Numbered from the stretch's first letter, positions 37,436 through 47,454 are shown. The stretch: DNA of 64,000 nucleotides from Candidatus Ideonella esbjergensis (GCA_016710065.1 JADJLP010000001.1:1595001-1659000); one strand, 5' to 3'. Notes: generated by a model from the letters alone, not told the origin. Numbers and translations: made by a program.

Positions 37436-39334
37436 ATGAGCGTCGTGCTGCCGCCCGCCGACCAGGTGCGCGCCATCGTCGTAGGCATCGAGACCTATCC
37501 AGGGCTCGGCCGCAACTTCGACACGCCGGGTGCTGTGACTGGCGCGTTGGCTTTCGCGGAATGGCTGGTCGTCGACAGGAAAGTGGCACCTTCGGCCATC
37601 GAACTCTGGCTGTTGCGTAAGGATGGGTCGGACGAGGCCCAGGTCTGCAATGGGACCGCGCTGGCGGGCGCGGTATCGCGCAAGTTCGAGTGGGCAGCGT
37701 TCCGCCAGGCGATGGAGAGGCCTAGCAAGGCGTGCGCCGGTGGCGAGTTCCTAATGGTCTACTTTTGTGGTCATGGCGTGGTCAGTGGCCATCGGAACGA
37801 CCAGTTCTTGGTGCTGCCCGAGGCCAGCGAGCGGCAGTTCCGCTGCTTCGACGTGCAGAACTGGCGCGAGCTGTTTAGAGGATCAGGGTGGGAGCAGTTC
37901 CAGCGCCAGCTGTGGGTCTTCGACGCCTGCCGCAACAGCTGGGGCGACGCGATGAAACCCGTGCCCGATGTTTGGCAGCCAGGCGTGGCGCAGGCGGTCA
38001 ACCAGTGCGCGATGTTCGCCTGTGCCAGCGGCGGCACTGCAGCCATAGACACACAGTTAGGCCCCCTATTCACGCGGGAACTGCTCGCCACGCTGCGGGC
38101 CGATCCGGTGGTCGTGTCGGGCTGGCCCGACTTCGTCGCGGCGCTCAAAGACACTGCCTCGCGGCTGCGGGCCGGAGCCGTGGGCATACAGAGCCCGACG
38201 CTCTCGGTGGGCGAGGACTGGTATGGGGTGGCCATGGTGGCGCCCGGTCTGGCGGGTCGTCAGCTGCGCACCCTGTTGGGTGACATTGGCTGGACCTCTT
38301 CGAAGCTTCTGGACTACGCAAGGCAGGTACAGGCCCGGTCCGACGGAGTGGTCGTTCTGCCGGCCGACGTCGACCTCATAGTCCACCTCCTGGATGCGAT
38401 GCCGCCGGTGCGTGGCTTGCCGCCGCTGATGGTCTTCGCTGACCACGTCGCGCGCGATGCATCCTCACCGGAGCTGCAGGCCTGGGTCGATGCCCGGCTC
38501 TCGCGCCAGCAACGCACGGAGTTGAACGCGCGCGTGCAAGAGATCGTCGAGGCGCGCCTTGCGCTTTGGTACCGGGACGATACGGCGCCCGCCACCATCG
38601 AGGCCGACCTGACGATGATCGACGCCACCGGCAGAGAGCACGGACGGCAGCGGGTGGAAGCCAAACCGGTAACGCCAGACACGATGGAGCAGACCGTCGG
38701 CCAGTGGCTAGAGGAGGTCCATAAGTGCTTAAAGAGGGAGACGGTGCTGGTCGTGGAGTTGTATCTGCCGCGCCCTATGCTCACATCGGGCACGCTCGAC
38801 ACAGCCTCCATTCCGCTCGCGGCCGGCGGCGAGTTGAGGTTCGGTGAAGACCATGTGGCGCTGCTGCGCTGTACCGATCGCTACAAGGGAGGTATCAAAC
38901 GCCAGCGCTGGAACAGACGGGCACCAGCCATCCTCCTGCGGCTCGGACAGCAGGAGGCAGACCGCTTGCGATGGGCGTCCGCCGGCGATGTGGAGGACGA
39001 GATCAAGGACGCCTTTTTGTCCGAAGCCGTTGATGCGCCGGTCTGGCTGGGTTTCGACACGTTCAGCTGTAGCGACGCGCAACCGCTCGACAACGCTCTG
39101 TCGGTGGGCCTGCCTGCTGTCATCTGGCTCCGCGCCGACGACGACGCGACGATTGGCGCCTTTCAACCAAAATTGCGGCAGTTGCTCAACTCGCCGCTGG
39201 ACAAATTGCCGGCCGCACTGCAAGCCTGGCGCGAACGTCAGCCGGCCGGATCGGGTCGGGCGGTGTCTGTGCTGCTGGACAACCCGGCGCACTTTCCCGC
39301 CATATGGAAACCATGGGCACAGCCCGGAGGATGA
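37436..39334 (+). CDS. Caspase-like protease, VMAP-type
   Basis: The protein has 632 residues. The N-terminal 270 residues form a peptidase C14 domain: RAIVVGIETYPGLG, VYFCGHGVVSG with His113 and LWVFDACRNSWG with Cys165. A central helical region (about 290-370) may be an effector-associated death-like domain. The C-terminal half (ALWYRDDTAPATIEADLTMI, VVELYLPRPML, PAILLRLGQQEADRL, PAVIWLRADDD) has the pattern of the VMAP C-terminal domain found with MoxR and vWA partners. The MoxR gene follows within 6 bp. Proposed role: a protease that is activated when the ATPase module senses invasion. Confidence 0.82.
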   Translation: MSVVLPPADQVRAIVVGIETYPGLGRNFDTPGAVTGALAFAEWLVVDRKVAPSAIELWLLRKDGSDEAQVCNGTALAGAVSRKFEWAAFRQAMERPSKACAGGEFLMVYFCGHGVVSGHRNDQFLVLPEASERQFRCFDVQNWRELFRGSGWEQFQRQLWVFDACRNSWGDAMKPVPDVWQPGVAQAVNQCAMFACASGGTAAIDTQLGPLFTRELLATLRADPVVVSGWPDFVAALKDTASRLRAGAVGIQSPTLSVGEDWYGVAMVAPGLAGRQLRTLLGDIGWTSSKLLDYARQVQARSDGVVVLPADVDLIVHLLDAMPPVRGLPPLMVFADHVARDASSPELQAWVDARLSRQQRTELNARVQEIVEARLALWYRDDTAPATIEADLTMIDATGREHGRQRVEAKPVTPDTMEQTVGQWLEEVHKCLKRETVLVVELYLPRPMLTSGTLDTASIPLAAGGELRFGEDHVALLRCTDRYKGGIKRQRWNRRAPAILLRLGQQEADRLRWASAGDVEDEIKDAFLSEAVDAPVWLGFDTFSCSDAQPLDNALSVGLPAVIWLRADDDATIGAFQPKLRQLLNSPLDKLPAALQAWRERQPAGSGRAVSVLLDNPAHFPAIWKPWAQPGG

Positions 39335-39339
39335 ATCGA

Positions 39340-40398
39340 ATGGCCGAGCCTGACCAAGCGCAAACACCCGCCTATTGGCGCTTCTACCGAGGTTCGCGCG
39401 TGCCGCACGACGGCGTGGCCTGGCTGCCGCCACCTCCGCGCTGGCGGCCTCGGCGCACGCCGGTGGATCCGGGCGCAGAAAGGCCCTGGCCCAACGACGC
39501 CGCGGACGACGCTGCGCTGCCCAAGTCCATGCGCGAAAAGGGCAAGGTATTCCACGCCAAAGGCCATGTGATAGATATGGTCAACGCGGCACTCTATCTG
39601 CGACGCCCGTTGCTTGTGACTGGTGCGCCCGGCAGCGGCAAGTCGTCACTGGTGGACGCGGTGGCCTACGAGTTGCGGCTGGGCGCGCCGCTGCGCTGGT
39701 CTGTGACGTCACGCAGCACGCTTCGAGATGCGCTGTACCGCTACGACGCGATCGGGCGACTGCAGCGCGACAAGGACGACGCCTCCGACGTCGGCAGCTA
39801 CATCACACTGGGTGCGCTGGGCACGGCGCTGTTGCCGACCGCACGGCCACGCGCCCTGCTGATCGACGAAATCGACAAGAGCGACATCGACCTACCAAAC
39901 GACCTGCTGAACGTCTTCGAAGAGGGCGTTTTCGAGATCTCCGAACTGATTCGGCTAGGCGCCGACAAGACGGTCGAAGTCCGCACCTCGGATCCGAATC
40001 AACCGAAGGCCAAGGTCCAAGGCGGCGTCGTCTCGGGCTGGGAGTTCCCGCTGATGATCCTGACCAGCAATGGAGAGCGGGAGTTTCCGGCGCCGTTCCT
40101 GCGGCGCTGCCTGCGCCTGCGCATGCCCAACCCGACCGGCACGCTGCCCGAAGACGACAACGCCGGGTGGCGAAGGTTGGACGCGATCGTCGAGTTGCAC
40201 TTCAACGCGGCCGAACGGGCGAGCGCCGCCTCGGTCATCAACGACTTCAAGGCACTGGCGGGCCAACGCAAGGAGGTTGCGACCGACCAGCTGTTGAACG
40301 CCATCTACTTCGTGATGAGCTCGCAACTGGGGCCGGGCGATGCGCGCGGCGGTGTGTTGGCCGAACTGATGCGCGAGCTGTCGACTCCCGGCGCCTGA
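39340..40398 (+). CDS. MoxR-family AAA+ ATPase
   Basis: This 352-residue protein has Walker A LLVTGAPGSGKSSLVDA, Walker B ALLIDEIDKSDIDLPNDLLN, a sensor region LMILTSNGEREFPAPFLRRC with the arginine finger, and a helical lid. The order and the MoxR-type insert place it with the ATPases that pair with vWA and VMAP proteins. Two starts are possible: ATG 39331 overlaps the previous stop, while ATG 39340 lies 9 bp after GGAGG and is preferred. It is the energy-using part of the operon. Confidence 0.88.
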   Translation: MAEPDQAQTPAYWRFYRGSRVPHDGVAWLPPPPRWRPRRTPVDPGAERPWPNDAADDAALPKSMREKGKVFHAKGHVIDMVNAALYLRRPLLVTGAPGSGKSSLVDAVAYELRLGAPLRWSVTSRSTLRDALYRYDAIGRLQRDKDDASDVGSYITLGALGTALLPTARPRALLIDEIDKSDIDLPNDLLNVFEEGVFEISELIRLGADKTVEVRTSDPNQPKAKVQGGVVSGWEFPLMILTSNGEREFPAPFLRRCLRLRMPNPTGTLPEDDNAGWRRLDAIVELHFNAAERASAASVINDFKALAGQRKEVATDQLLNAIYFVMSSQLGPGDARGGVLAELMRELSTPGA

Positions 40399-40411
40399 GA
40401 GAGGCCAGGCC

Positions 40412-43400
40412 GTGCCTATCGGTGAGCTGATCCAGGCGCTGCAGAAGAGCGGGCTCGAAGTCGATTTCGAGTTGCTGCGCGACCTGCTGTGGCTGGCACC
40501 TCAGATCAACCGCACGGTCGACGCCGTCTCAGAGCCTCCGCTGCAGCGCACGCAGGAGCCGCTCGCCAAGACGCTGCCGCAGCCCCCTGCGGAGGCGCCT
40601 CGGCTGCCCGAAGACACGGACGCGCGCGCGCCGGGGGCGGCGACCGAGGTCGACGGACCTTCGCTGTATGGGCGTGTCGGCGGCCGGGGTGGCGCGCTGG
40701 CCAGATCGGTACTGCTACGCGGGGCGCCTGCGTTGCCCGATGCGACGGCTATCGGCCGGGCATTGCGGCCGCTGTCGCGCCGGCGTGCCGGCCACCTGCT
40801 GGAGTTGGACGAGCGCGCGCCGGCCGAGTTCATCGCCGAGACAGGCGCCAAGGTACCGGTGTGGCAGCCGTCGCAGGAGCGCTGGTTCGACATCGTGCTG
40901 GCGGTCGAGGAGGTGCCATCGCTCGCAGCCTGGCGACCGCTGGTGGCCGAGTTCGAGCGGCTGCTGCAGCGGCAGGGCGGCTTCCGCGACCTGAAGTCGG
41001 TGCTCCTCAGGGTAGACGCAAAACAAGTGAAAACATTCGACCGCGATGGCAGGGAAGCGCCCGAGCGCGCGCTTCAGGAGCGAAGCGGCCGCCGCATCGT
41101 GTTGGTGGTGTCGGACTGCACTTCTACCGCCTGGCGCAGCGGGCAAATGGGCGCCTGGATGCAGCGAATTGCGCTGCGCTCCCCGCTGGCGGTGGTGCAA
41201 CTGCTGCCTCAGTCACTGTGGCCGAACACGGCCATTGGCTTCGCGGACCTGCACGCGCGCTCGCCGCGGATGGGTGCGCCGGCCGCGCAACTGCAGCTAC
41301 GTCTGCCGTCGTGGGCCGTCGACGAGCCCGGGATAGCGGTGCCGGTGCTGGCGTTGAACCCCGTCGCCGTGGGTGCGTGGGCGCGCATGATGACCGCCGC
41401 GGGACATGCGTGGGGCACGGCGGCATTGCTGCCGTTGCCCGGCGAAGACGTTGACGAAATGGACGGTGGACTCGGCGCGGGCGGCGGCGATGAGCCTTCG
41501 GCCGACCAACGCGCGGCCAGTTTCAGGGCCAGCGCCAAGCCCGATGCGCAGCGGCTGGCAGCCTACTTCTCGGTGGTCAGGCCCTTGACGCCGCCGGTGA
41601 TGCGCGTGATCCAACGCGCGATGTCACCCGAGAGCGCTGCCGCCGCCCTGGCGCAGGTGTTCCTGGGCGGCCTGCTGCGGCCTGTCGTCGCCGCCGAGTC
41701 GTACTCCGCGATGGACGACATCGAGTACGACTTCTACCCTGGGCTGCGTGAGTTGCTCGCCGGCAGCCTGACGCGCGGCGACTTCGTCTCGGTGAACCTG
41801 GCGCTGCATGAATACCTGCAGCAGCAGACCGGTACCAGCTTCGACTTCTTCGCCCTACTCGAAGACCCTGGCGGCACCGAGCAGCTGCCAGAGGCGGCGT
41901 TACCGTTCGTGCAGGCATCTCGGGATTTCGCGCGGCGCTTTGGCGGGCGTGGCGGCCGAACGGCTGCGCAGGCGCCGGTCGAGAGCGGCCCGATGGGCAC
42001 GCTCGTGATCAACCTGCAGGGCAAGCGGCTGACATTCCAGCACAGCAGCGCGCGAGGCGTATCGACGGTGCACCAAGACCTGCCCGACGAAGCAGCCGGT
42101 ATCCTGGCGCGCGTGCTCGAGGGCGGTGGCGAAGCCGAGATGCAGCGGCTTGCTGACCTTGTGCTGCCGCGTGGCCTGCAGGACGGCAACGCCTTCACCG
42201 GCGGCCCGACGCTGCTCGAGCTGGTCGTCGACGAGGCCGCCACGCCCTATCCGTGGGAGGCCCTGATTCGCAGTGAACGGGAGGGCGAACCTCCGTTGGC
42301 TGTGGCGCGGGGCCTGACCCGACGCAGCGATCCAGCTTCGTTCGGTGAACTCGCGGCGGGCACTGCGCGCTCGCCCTCCGCTGTCGTCATCGGGGACCCG
42401 AGCAACGATCCCAGCTTTCCTGCGCTCGCAGGGGCGCGGGAGGAGGCGGAAAAAGTTTCCATGCTTTTGCGTGCCGTACCCAGTCTGGATGACGTCCGGA
42501 CGCTGATCGCCGCTGGTGCCAAAGAGAACTTCGACCAACTCCTGTCGACCGAGCTGCGGGTGCTGCACGTCGCATCGCACTCGATGCGGAGGTCGCCGGA
42601 AGAACAAGACATGGGCAGACGTGTCGAGATCGTCCTGGGCAACGGCGTCGGGCTCGGGCTGCGCGAGTTTGCGGCGTTGAAGCGCGTTCCGGAGCTGATC
42701 TTTCTCGGGACGCAATACGCCGCCTCTATGGCGCCCGAATTGCTACGCATGGGTGCGCGAGCGGTGGTGGCACCGTTCGGCTCCGTCGACGACAAGCTCG
42801 CGAGCGAGTTCGCGGTGGCGTTCTTCCAATCGCTGGCGCAGGGGGCCAATCTCATCCAGGCGACGCGCAAGGCACGTGCGTATTGCTGGGAGACCGATAC
42901 AACGAACGACATGTGGGGGCGGTTCCAGTGTTTTGGAGATCCGTTCTGGCGCCTGATCGATCGACAGGACGTCGCGGCAGTTTCGAATGTTGTTGAAGCG
43001 GCTGCGGCAACTGCGCCGGAGCAGCCCATTCCACCCGTCGAATCGAATACCGAATCCGTGGTCGAACCTGTCACCCAGGAACCGGACCCAGGGTCGGCTC
43101 CGATCAGGGGCTGGGTCCTCGTCGCCGGTACAGGCTCCTCACGCCTAAGTAACAAGCTGCTGCGTACCGCCGAAGCGCTGGGCGCCGCGCTGGCGCGCTC
43201 GGGCTACGGCCTGGTGACGGGCGGTTGGCCAGGAGTGGATGAAGCAGTCGCGCGCCGGTTCGCCGAAGAACTGAGACTCGCCCATCCCGACCTCGACGTC
43301 GACACCCGGCTGACCCATATCGTCGGCCGCGGCAAGAGGCCGGACTACGCCGGCTCGGTAGTCGAGATCGACAACAAGGATGCCGAGTACGACGAGTCAA

Positions 43401-44335
43401 TCCGGCGAGCTAATTATGTCGTGCTCATCGGCGGCGTTGGCGGCACCTGGGAAGTCGCACTCCGCGCCGAAAGAGCAGGGCGTACCGTGCTGCCGCTCGC
43501 CGATACGGGCGGCGATGCCAGCCGGATCCACAAGCGGCTAAAAAGCGCCTGGGAAACAAGTGAGAAGCCGCCGAGAGAAAGTGTGAAGCCCAAGTTGACA
43601 GCGTCGGACCTGATCGCGCTGGCAAATCCGACACCGGAAGCCGTAGCGTCATTGATCAGTGTCTTGAACAGATTGACCCTAAGCGAACGGACAATCCCAG
43701 CAATCGAGGATGCAGACCTTGCGGCGGAGCTGCCCAAGAAGAAACCGAACAAGAAGAAACCGAAGCCCGCAGCCCAGTTCATCGACAGTCCCGCCGGCCT
43801 CCCGGACCCGTTTGTCACCGACTGGACCGACCACCCGCAACGCGGCGCACGTGCCGTGCCGTTCGCCGTGAGCGTTGGCCTGCATCGCTATCAGTACGGG
43901 GTGTATGGCCAGGCTTTGTCGATCACGATCGACGTCGATGGCGGGCCGATGCAGATCTCACGCTGCGACCGCGCCGCATTCAACGGCAACTTCGGCACGG
44001 CCGATGGCGTGCTGCTTGGCGACAGCCGGGCTGGGCTGATGCCCGTGCACCTGAGCTTCGACCCGCCGCTGCGGAGCGTCGGCGCGCACGTGTCTGCCAT
44101 CGGGACGTTCGGGCGGCGCTACCGGGCTGTGCTCAACGTACGGTGCAGCGACGGCAGCAGCGCCATGTTCACGGTCGACGGTGTGCTCAGCCACCAACGC
44201 AACACCGCGCCGTTCGCGGGTGTGGTGGCGCCGGCTGGCGTCGGCATTGCGGAGATCTGGTTCGACGCGGTGCCGGCAGATAGCCGCGAGCCCTTCGCTA
44301 GCGTCGCCATCAACAACTTGATCTGGGAGCCGTGA
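40412..44335 (+). CDS. SAV_2336/vWA-like, CHAT, SLOG-like fusion protein
   Basis: The protein has 1307 residues. Residues about 110-340 (RPLSRRRAGHLLELDERA, RWFDIVLAVEEVPSLAAWRP, RIVLVVSDCTSTAW) match SAV_2336-type N-terminal regions with a degenerate vWA fold. Residues about 560-850 form a CHAT protease domain: the His is at 723 (LHVASHSM), but the Cys position reads IFLGTQYAAS, so the nucleophile is missing. Residues about 899-1050 (GWVLVAGTGSSRLSN, GLVTGGWPGVDEAVARRF, VVLIGGVGGTWEVAL) are a SLOG-like nucleotide-sensing domain. A Lys-rich linker and a beta-rich C-terminal domain (about 1130-1307) follow. It is the last gene of the operon and probably the sensor/scaffold that pairs with the MoxR ATPase. 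Confidence 0.8.
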   Translation: MPIGELIQALQKSGLEVDFELLRDLLWLAPQINRTVDAVSEPPLQRTQEPLAKTLPQPPAEAPRLPEDTDARAPGAATEVDGPSLYGRVGGRGGALARSVLLRGAPALPDATAIGRALRPLSRRRAGHLLELDERAPAEFIAETGAKVPVWQPSQERWFDIVLAVEEVPSLAAWRPLVAEFERLLQRQGGFRDLKSVLLRVDAKQVKTFDRDGREAPERALQERSGRRIVLVVSDCTSTAWRSGQMGAWMQRIALRSPLAVVQLLPQSLWPNTAIGFADLHARSPRMGAPAAQLQLRLPSWAVDEPGIAVPVLALNPVAVGAWARMMTAAGHAWGTAALLPLPGEDVDEMDGGLGAGGGDEPSADQRAASFRASAKPDAQRLAAYFSVVRPLTPPVMRVIQRAMSPESAAAALAQVFLGGLLRPVVAAESYSAMDDIEYDFYPGLRELLAGSLTRGDFVSVNLALHEYLQQQTGTSFDFFALLEDPGGTEQLPEAALPFVQASRDFARRFGGRGGRTAAQAPVESGPMGTLVINLQGKRLTFQHSSARGVSTVHQDLPDEAAGILARVLEGGGEAEMQRLADLVLPRGLQDGNAFTGGPTLLELVVDEAATPYPWEALIRSEREGEPPLAVARGLTRRSDPASFGELAAGTARSPSAVVIGDPSNDPSFPALAGAREEAEKVSMLLRAVPSLDDVRTLIAAGAKENFDQLLSTELRVLHVASHSMRRSPEEQDMGRRVEIVLGNGVGLGLREFAALKRVPELIFLGTQYAASMAPELLRMGARAVVAPFGSVDDKLASEFAVAFFQSLAQGANLIQATRKARAYCWETDTTNDMWGRFQCFGDPFWRLIDRQDVAAVSNVVEAAAATAPEQPIPPVESNTESVVEPVTQEPDPGSAPIRGWVLVAGTGSSRLSNKLLRTAEALGAALARSGYGLVTGGWPGVDEAVARRFAEELRLAHPDLDVDTRLTHIVGRGKRPDYAGSVVEIDNKDAEYDESIRRANYVVLIGGVGGTWEVALRAERAGRTVLPLADTGGDASRIHKRLKSAWETSEKPPRESVKPKLTASDLIALANPTPEAVASLISVLNRLTLSERTIPAIEDADLAAELPKKKPNKKKPKPAAQFIDSPAGLPDPFVTDWTDHPQRGARAVPFAVSVGLHRYQYGVYGQALSITIDVDGGPMQISRCDRAAFNGNFGTADGVLLGDSRAGLMPVHLSFDPPLRSVGAHVSAIGTFGRRYRAVLNVRCSDGSSAMFTVDGVLSHQRNTAPFAGVVAPAGVGIAEIWFDAVPADSREPFASVAINNLIWEP

Positions 44336-44756
44336 ATGGCGTTCTGTTCGGAGTGCGCTGAGCACGCTGGCCGGTCTGTTGCTGAGCGCGCCGGCGTGCG
44401 CCACGGAACCCGGCCTCCAGACAGGCCCCAGCTGTCTGGCAGCTCTGGAAAACTCTGAACGGCAGCTGAGGGTGGCGGAAGCCCAAGTTGGCCGCAGATG
44501 GGTGCGGTCATTGGCAGCTCAGCTCAATCCTTCGACACCCTCGCGGTCGTACTGCGGCTCCTGGGGTAGAGCAGCCAGCCCAGTACAGTTCGAACAAGCT
44601 CAAGGAGCTTAGGTCGGTGTCCAGAATTCCGGCAGCAGCCCACAGCTCTTGTGGCTAGCTCTTGGAAGTGGCGCGCTTTGCGGGTCCGGAGGTCGAGCGC
44701 CGGTCTTTCTCAGTCTTCGACAAGTCAACCTTGAGGTAAGCCTCTAGCCCGGATAT
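44336..44756. other. Region after the conflict operon, with gene fragments
   Basis: No intact gene is seen. A plus-strand frame without a good start (to 44612) has a signal-peptide-like segment (LAGLLLSAPACA) followed by CLAALENSERQLRVAEAQ, which recalls LprI/DUF1311 proteins. On the minus strand, 44655-44756 gives ISGLEAYLKVDLSKTEKDRR and a stop, which looks like a C-terminus cut off by the IS1380. Both are low-confidence remnants. Confidence 0.35.
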
Positions 44757-46200
44757 TTCACCTACCCCCGTAGAAGCGAGGACGGCATTGCCCTTTGGAT
44801 GCCCGTTGATCGAGGTGTCGAATCTTGATGAACGAGCGGGCAATGCCGAAACCAAACTGTACCGAAGAAGTGGACGTGGGGATGATCGAGTTCGCCCGCC
44901 TGGGCCGACGCGTGGTGGAGGGCCGCTTCGACGGCGGCAGCATGAGCAGCGACGCTGGCGTGCTGCTGCTCGGCGCCGTTGATCGCAAGCTCGGGCTGAT
45001 GGACGCAGCCGCACGCTGCATCGCCGATCCGCGCAGCCCGCTGCTGATCAAGCACGGCGTGCGCAGCATGCTGCGCCAGCGCGTGTACGGTCTGGCGCTG
45101 GGCTGGGAGGACTTGAACGACCACGGCGCGCTGCGCCAGGACGTGGCGATGCAGACGGCCGTCGGCGTGGACTTGGAGATGGCCAGCGCACCCACGCTGT
45201 GCCGGCTGGAGAAGTGGGCCGACCGCGCCACGGCGTGGCGCTTGCACCAGGTGCTGGTCGATCAGTTCATCGCCAGCTTCAAGGTCGCCCCCGAGGAATT
45301 GGTGCTGGACTTCGACGCCACCGACAACCCGCTGCACGGCCAGCAGGAGGGCCGCTTCTTCCACGGCTACTACGACAGCTACCGCTACTTGCCGCTGTAC
45401 GTGTTCTGCGGCCAGCAACTGCTGTGCGCCTACCTGCGCCCGAGCCGCATCGACGGCGCCAAGCACGCGGCGGCCATCCTCAAGCTGCTGGTGCGTCGGC
45501 TGCGTCAGGAATGGCCCAATGTTCGAATCATCTTCCGGGGCGACTCGGGCTTTGCCGCCAGCGCATCATCAACTGGTGCGAGCGCGCTGGCGTGCACTAC
45601 ATCGTCGGCCTGGCGCGCAACGCCCGGCTGGAAGCCCAGGTCGAGTACGCGCAACTGGCGATGCAGCAGCTCTACGAGCAGACCGGGCTCAAGCAACGCC
45701 TGGTGGGCGAGTTCAGCTACGCCGCACAGAGTTGGCCGCACGAGCGGCGCGTCATCACGCGTCTGGAGGGGGTGAGCTCGGCTGCAACCCGCGCTTCATC
45801 GTCACCAACCTCGACGGGGGTGCCCAAACGCTGTACGACGCGCTGTACTGCCAGCGCGGCGAGGCCGAGAACCGCATCAAGGAGGCGCAGGTCGGCTTGT
45901 TCGCCACGCGCACGAGTTGCCACGTGATGCGCTCGAACCAGTTGCGCATGCTGCTGGCAGCGCTGGGCTATGTGCTCATCGAGAGGCTGCGCGCACTGGC
46001 CTTGCAGGGCACAGCGCTGGCGTCGGCCCAGGTCGATACCCTGCGCATCAAGCTGCTCAAGGTCGCAGCGGTGATCACCCGCAACACCCGGCGCATCCGC
46101 CTGTACCTGGCCTCGCACTGGCCCAGCGCGGACATCTTCGCCCACGCCATGCGCCAACTGCGCTCACCCTGAACTTCATCCAGCGCCTGGCCCGCGCGAT
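44757..46200 (+). mobile_element. IS1380-family element
   Basis: Defined by its transposase gene and by the cut-off frame on its left side. I could not identify the inverted repeats, so both borders are approximate. Confidence 0.65.
44828..46172 (+). pseudogene. IS1380 transposase with two homopolymer frameshifts
   Basis: The first frame gives SSDAGVLLLGAVDRKLGL, LVLDFDATDNPLHGQQEGRFFHGYYDSYRYLPLYVFCG and IIFRGDSGF with DDE residues. It is lost where TTT should be TTTT (45550); the next frame gives CERAGVHYIVGLARN. It is lost again where five G should be six (about 45768); the third gives NPRFIVTNLDG, the catalytic RGEAENRIKEAQVGLFA and the C-terminus. Otherwise the 440-residue protein is complete. 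Confidence 0.87.
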
Positions 46201-46368
46201 GACACAAAAATGGTACGCAACCTGCCGGGGTGGGGGCAATTGCCAGCCAATCAGCCCCACTGCACCTCGCGCGCCATCCAATGCCTTCGCGTGGCACTTA
46301 TTGAGCGCTCCGATGGCTCGAAACCGGCGCTTCAGCCTGCACAGTGGTCGTTGCGTGAAATATGCGGG
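46173..46368. other. Left end of the cassette array
   Basis: About 200 bp between the IS1380 transposase and the first cassette gene. The R-box-like GGGTTAGCC overlaps the cassette stop at 46369, but the partner box is not found; the attC seems truncated by the IS1380 insertion. Confidence 0.45.
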
Positions 46369-46842
46369 TTAGCCGTCACCTCGCGCTCCTTCGCAACTGT
46401 TTGCACCGTGATTCCAGCTACCCCCTCTATCAAGGCAACGATCTTGCTGAAAGAAGACCGAGCCTGCAACGAGGGCGTTGCACGCGACGACAAGCAGCAT
46501 TGCGCCTACGAGCGCTGCACCAATGCGAACCGCTCGTGCACCAGGGCCGTTGCTTGCGAAGTGGTTCAGCACAACACCGAGCGAGTTGGCACTGGAGCCC
46601 GGCTTCGGACCGACCCAGTAGCGACTGTTGTCCTGGAACGGTTCCTCTATGGCGTACTGCTCACCATTCACCTCGAACTCGCAAAAGGCGCCATCTTCCG
46701 AAGCGAACAGCTTGTGGCTCTTGGTCAAACGCACACCGGGGATAGAGGCCGCAACTCGACAGGCCGCGCGCCGGCCCATGAGCGAGCTCACCTCGAACGC
46801 ATGCACTGCGCCTTGGGCATTGCGGAGTTCGTGGACTCGCAT
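46369..46842 (-). CDS. Cassette gene: protein with one membrane segment
   Basis: This 157-residue protein starts at ATG 46842 just beside attC A. A soluble N-terminal part (VHAFEVSSLMGRRAACRVAA, FCEFEVNGEQYAIEEPFQDNSRYWVGPK) is followed by a membrane segment (ALVGAMLLVVACNALVAGSV, about residues 113-132) and a short tail with CLDRGGSWNHGANSC, a motif seen at the end of many small cassette proteins. Function unknown. Its stop overlaps an R box, as expected for a cassette. Confidence 0.75.
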   Translation of the reverse strand: MRVHELRNAQGAVHAFEVSSLMGRRAACRVAASIPGVRLTKSHKLFASEDGAFCEFEVNGEQYAIEEPFQDNSRYWVGPKPGSSANSLGVVLNHFASNGPGARAVRIGAALVGAMLLVVACNALVAGSVFFQQDRCLDRGGSWNHGANSCEGARGDG

Positions 46843-46848
46843 GTTGTG

Positions 46849-46979
46849 ACGGCTAACGTTTGAGCTGAGGCGCGAGCGCCGGTGTGGCGCTTGGCCCGCG
46901 AGACGGATGATAAGAACCACGGGCTCGCGGGCCAAGTGCCATGCCGGTGCGAGTCGGCTCCAGCGAAGGGTTAGGCGTC
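46849..46979 (-). repeat. attC site A (long form)
   Basis: The boxes GGCTAACG (46851 onwards) and GGGTTAGGCGTC (to 46979) enclose a long imperfect hairpin (CGCTTGGCCCGCGAG and CTCGCGGGCCAAGTG are the central arms). At about 130 bp it is longer than the other sites and of a different family, so this cassette came from another source. Confidence 0.82.
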
Positions 46980-47447
46980 ACTGATCCTCACCGTGAACGA
47001 GCGCTCACAGAGGGGCTTTCCTTCGTGCAGGATTCGAAGTGACCACTGCCCAGGAACCAGAAGTCTTGTCTCTCCGAACCAGTATGCGATCGTGGTTTCC
47101 CGAGAGCTCCACTCGCTCGTGAATCCGGTGACCAGTTCACCCTTTGTGTTTGGGATCGGCGGGTGAACGACTACGGCTTGGAGTTTCGCGTTCGGCCGAA
47201 CTCCTGAGAGGGCGTACTCGAACCCAAAGCCTTGGCCAAGTTTGGCTTCAATCTCCTGCGTCTCTCGAACCAGCTTCAGTGGGAGAGACTGGCGTTCCCC
47301 AGTGGTTGATTCTGGTGCTGACCACTTCTTGGGTTCGGCAAGGCCAACATACTGGCCTGAGGCAACGATGTCGCACTTGGGTGCGCATGCCATGAGCGCC
47401 AGACAGGTTGACAGGACTAGTACGCGAGAGTGCCGCATCTGTCTCAA
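46971..47447 (-). CDS. Cassette gene: DUF3859-like lipoprotein
   Basis: This 158-residue protein starts at ATG 47447, 8 bp from attC B. It has a signal peptide with lipobox LALMAC (Cys21), then GFGFEYALSGVRPNAKLQAV, VVHPPIPNTKGE, IAYWFGETRLLVPGQWSLRI and a final CERSFTV, a pattern like DUF3859 periplasmic proteins. Its TAA overlaps the R box of attC A. Function unknown. Confidence 0.78.
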   Translation of the reverse strand: MRQMRHSRVLVLSTCLALMACAPKCDIVASGQYVGLAEPKKWSAPESTTGERQSLPLKLVRETQEIEAKLGQGFGFEYALSGVRPNAKLQAVVVHPPIPNTKGELVTGFTSEWSSRETTIAYWFGETRLLVPGQWSLRILHEGKPLCERSFTVRISDA

Positions 47448-47454
47448 AGTTGAC

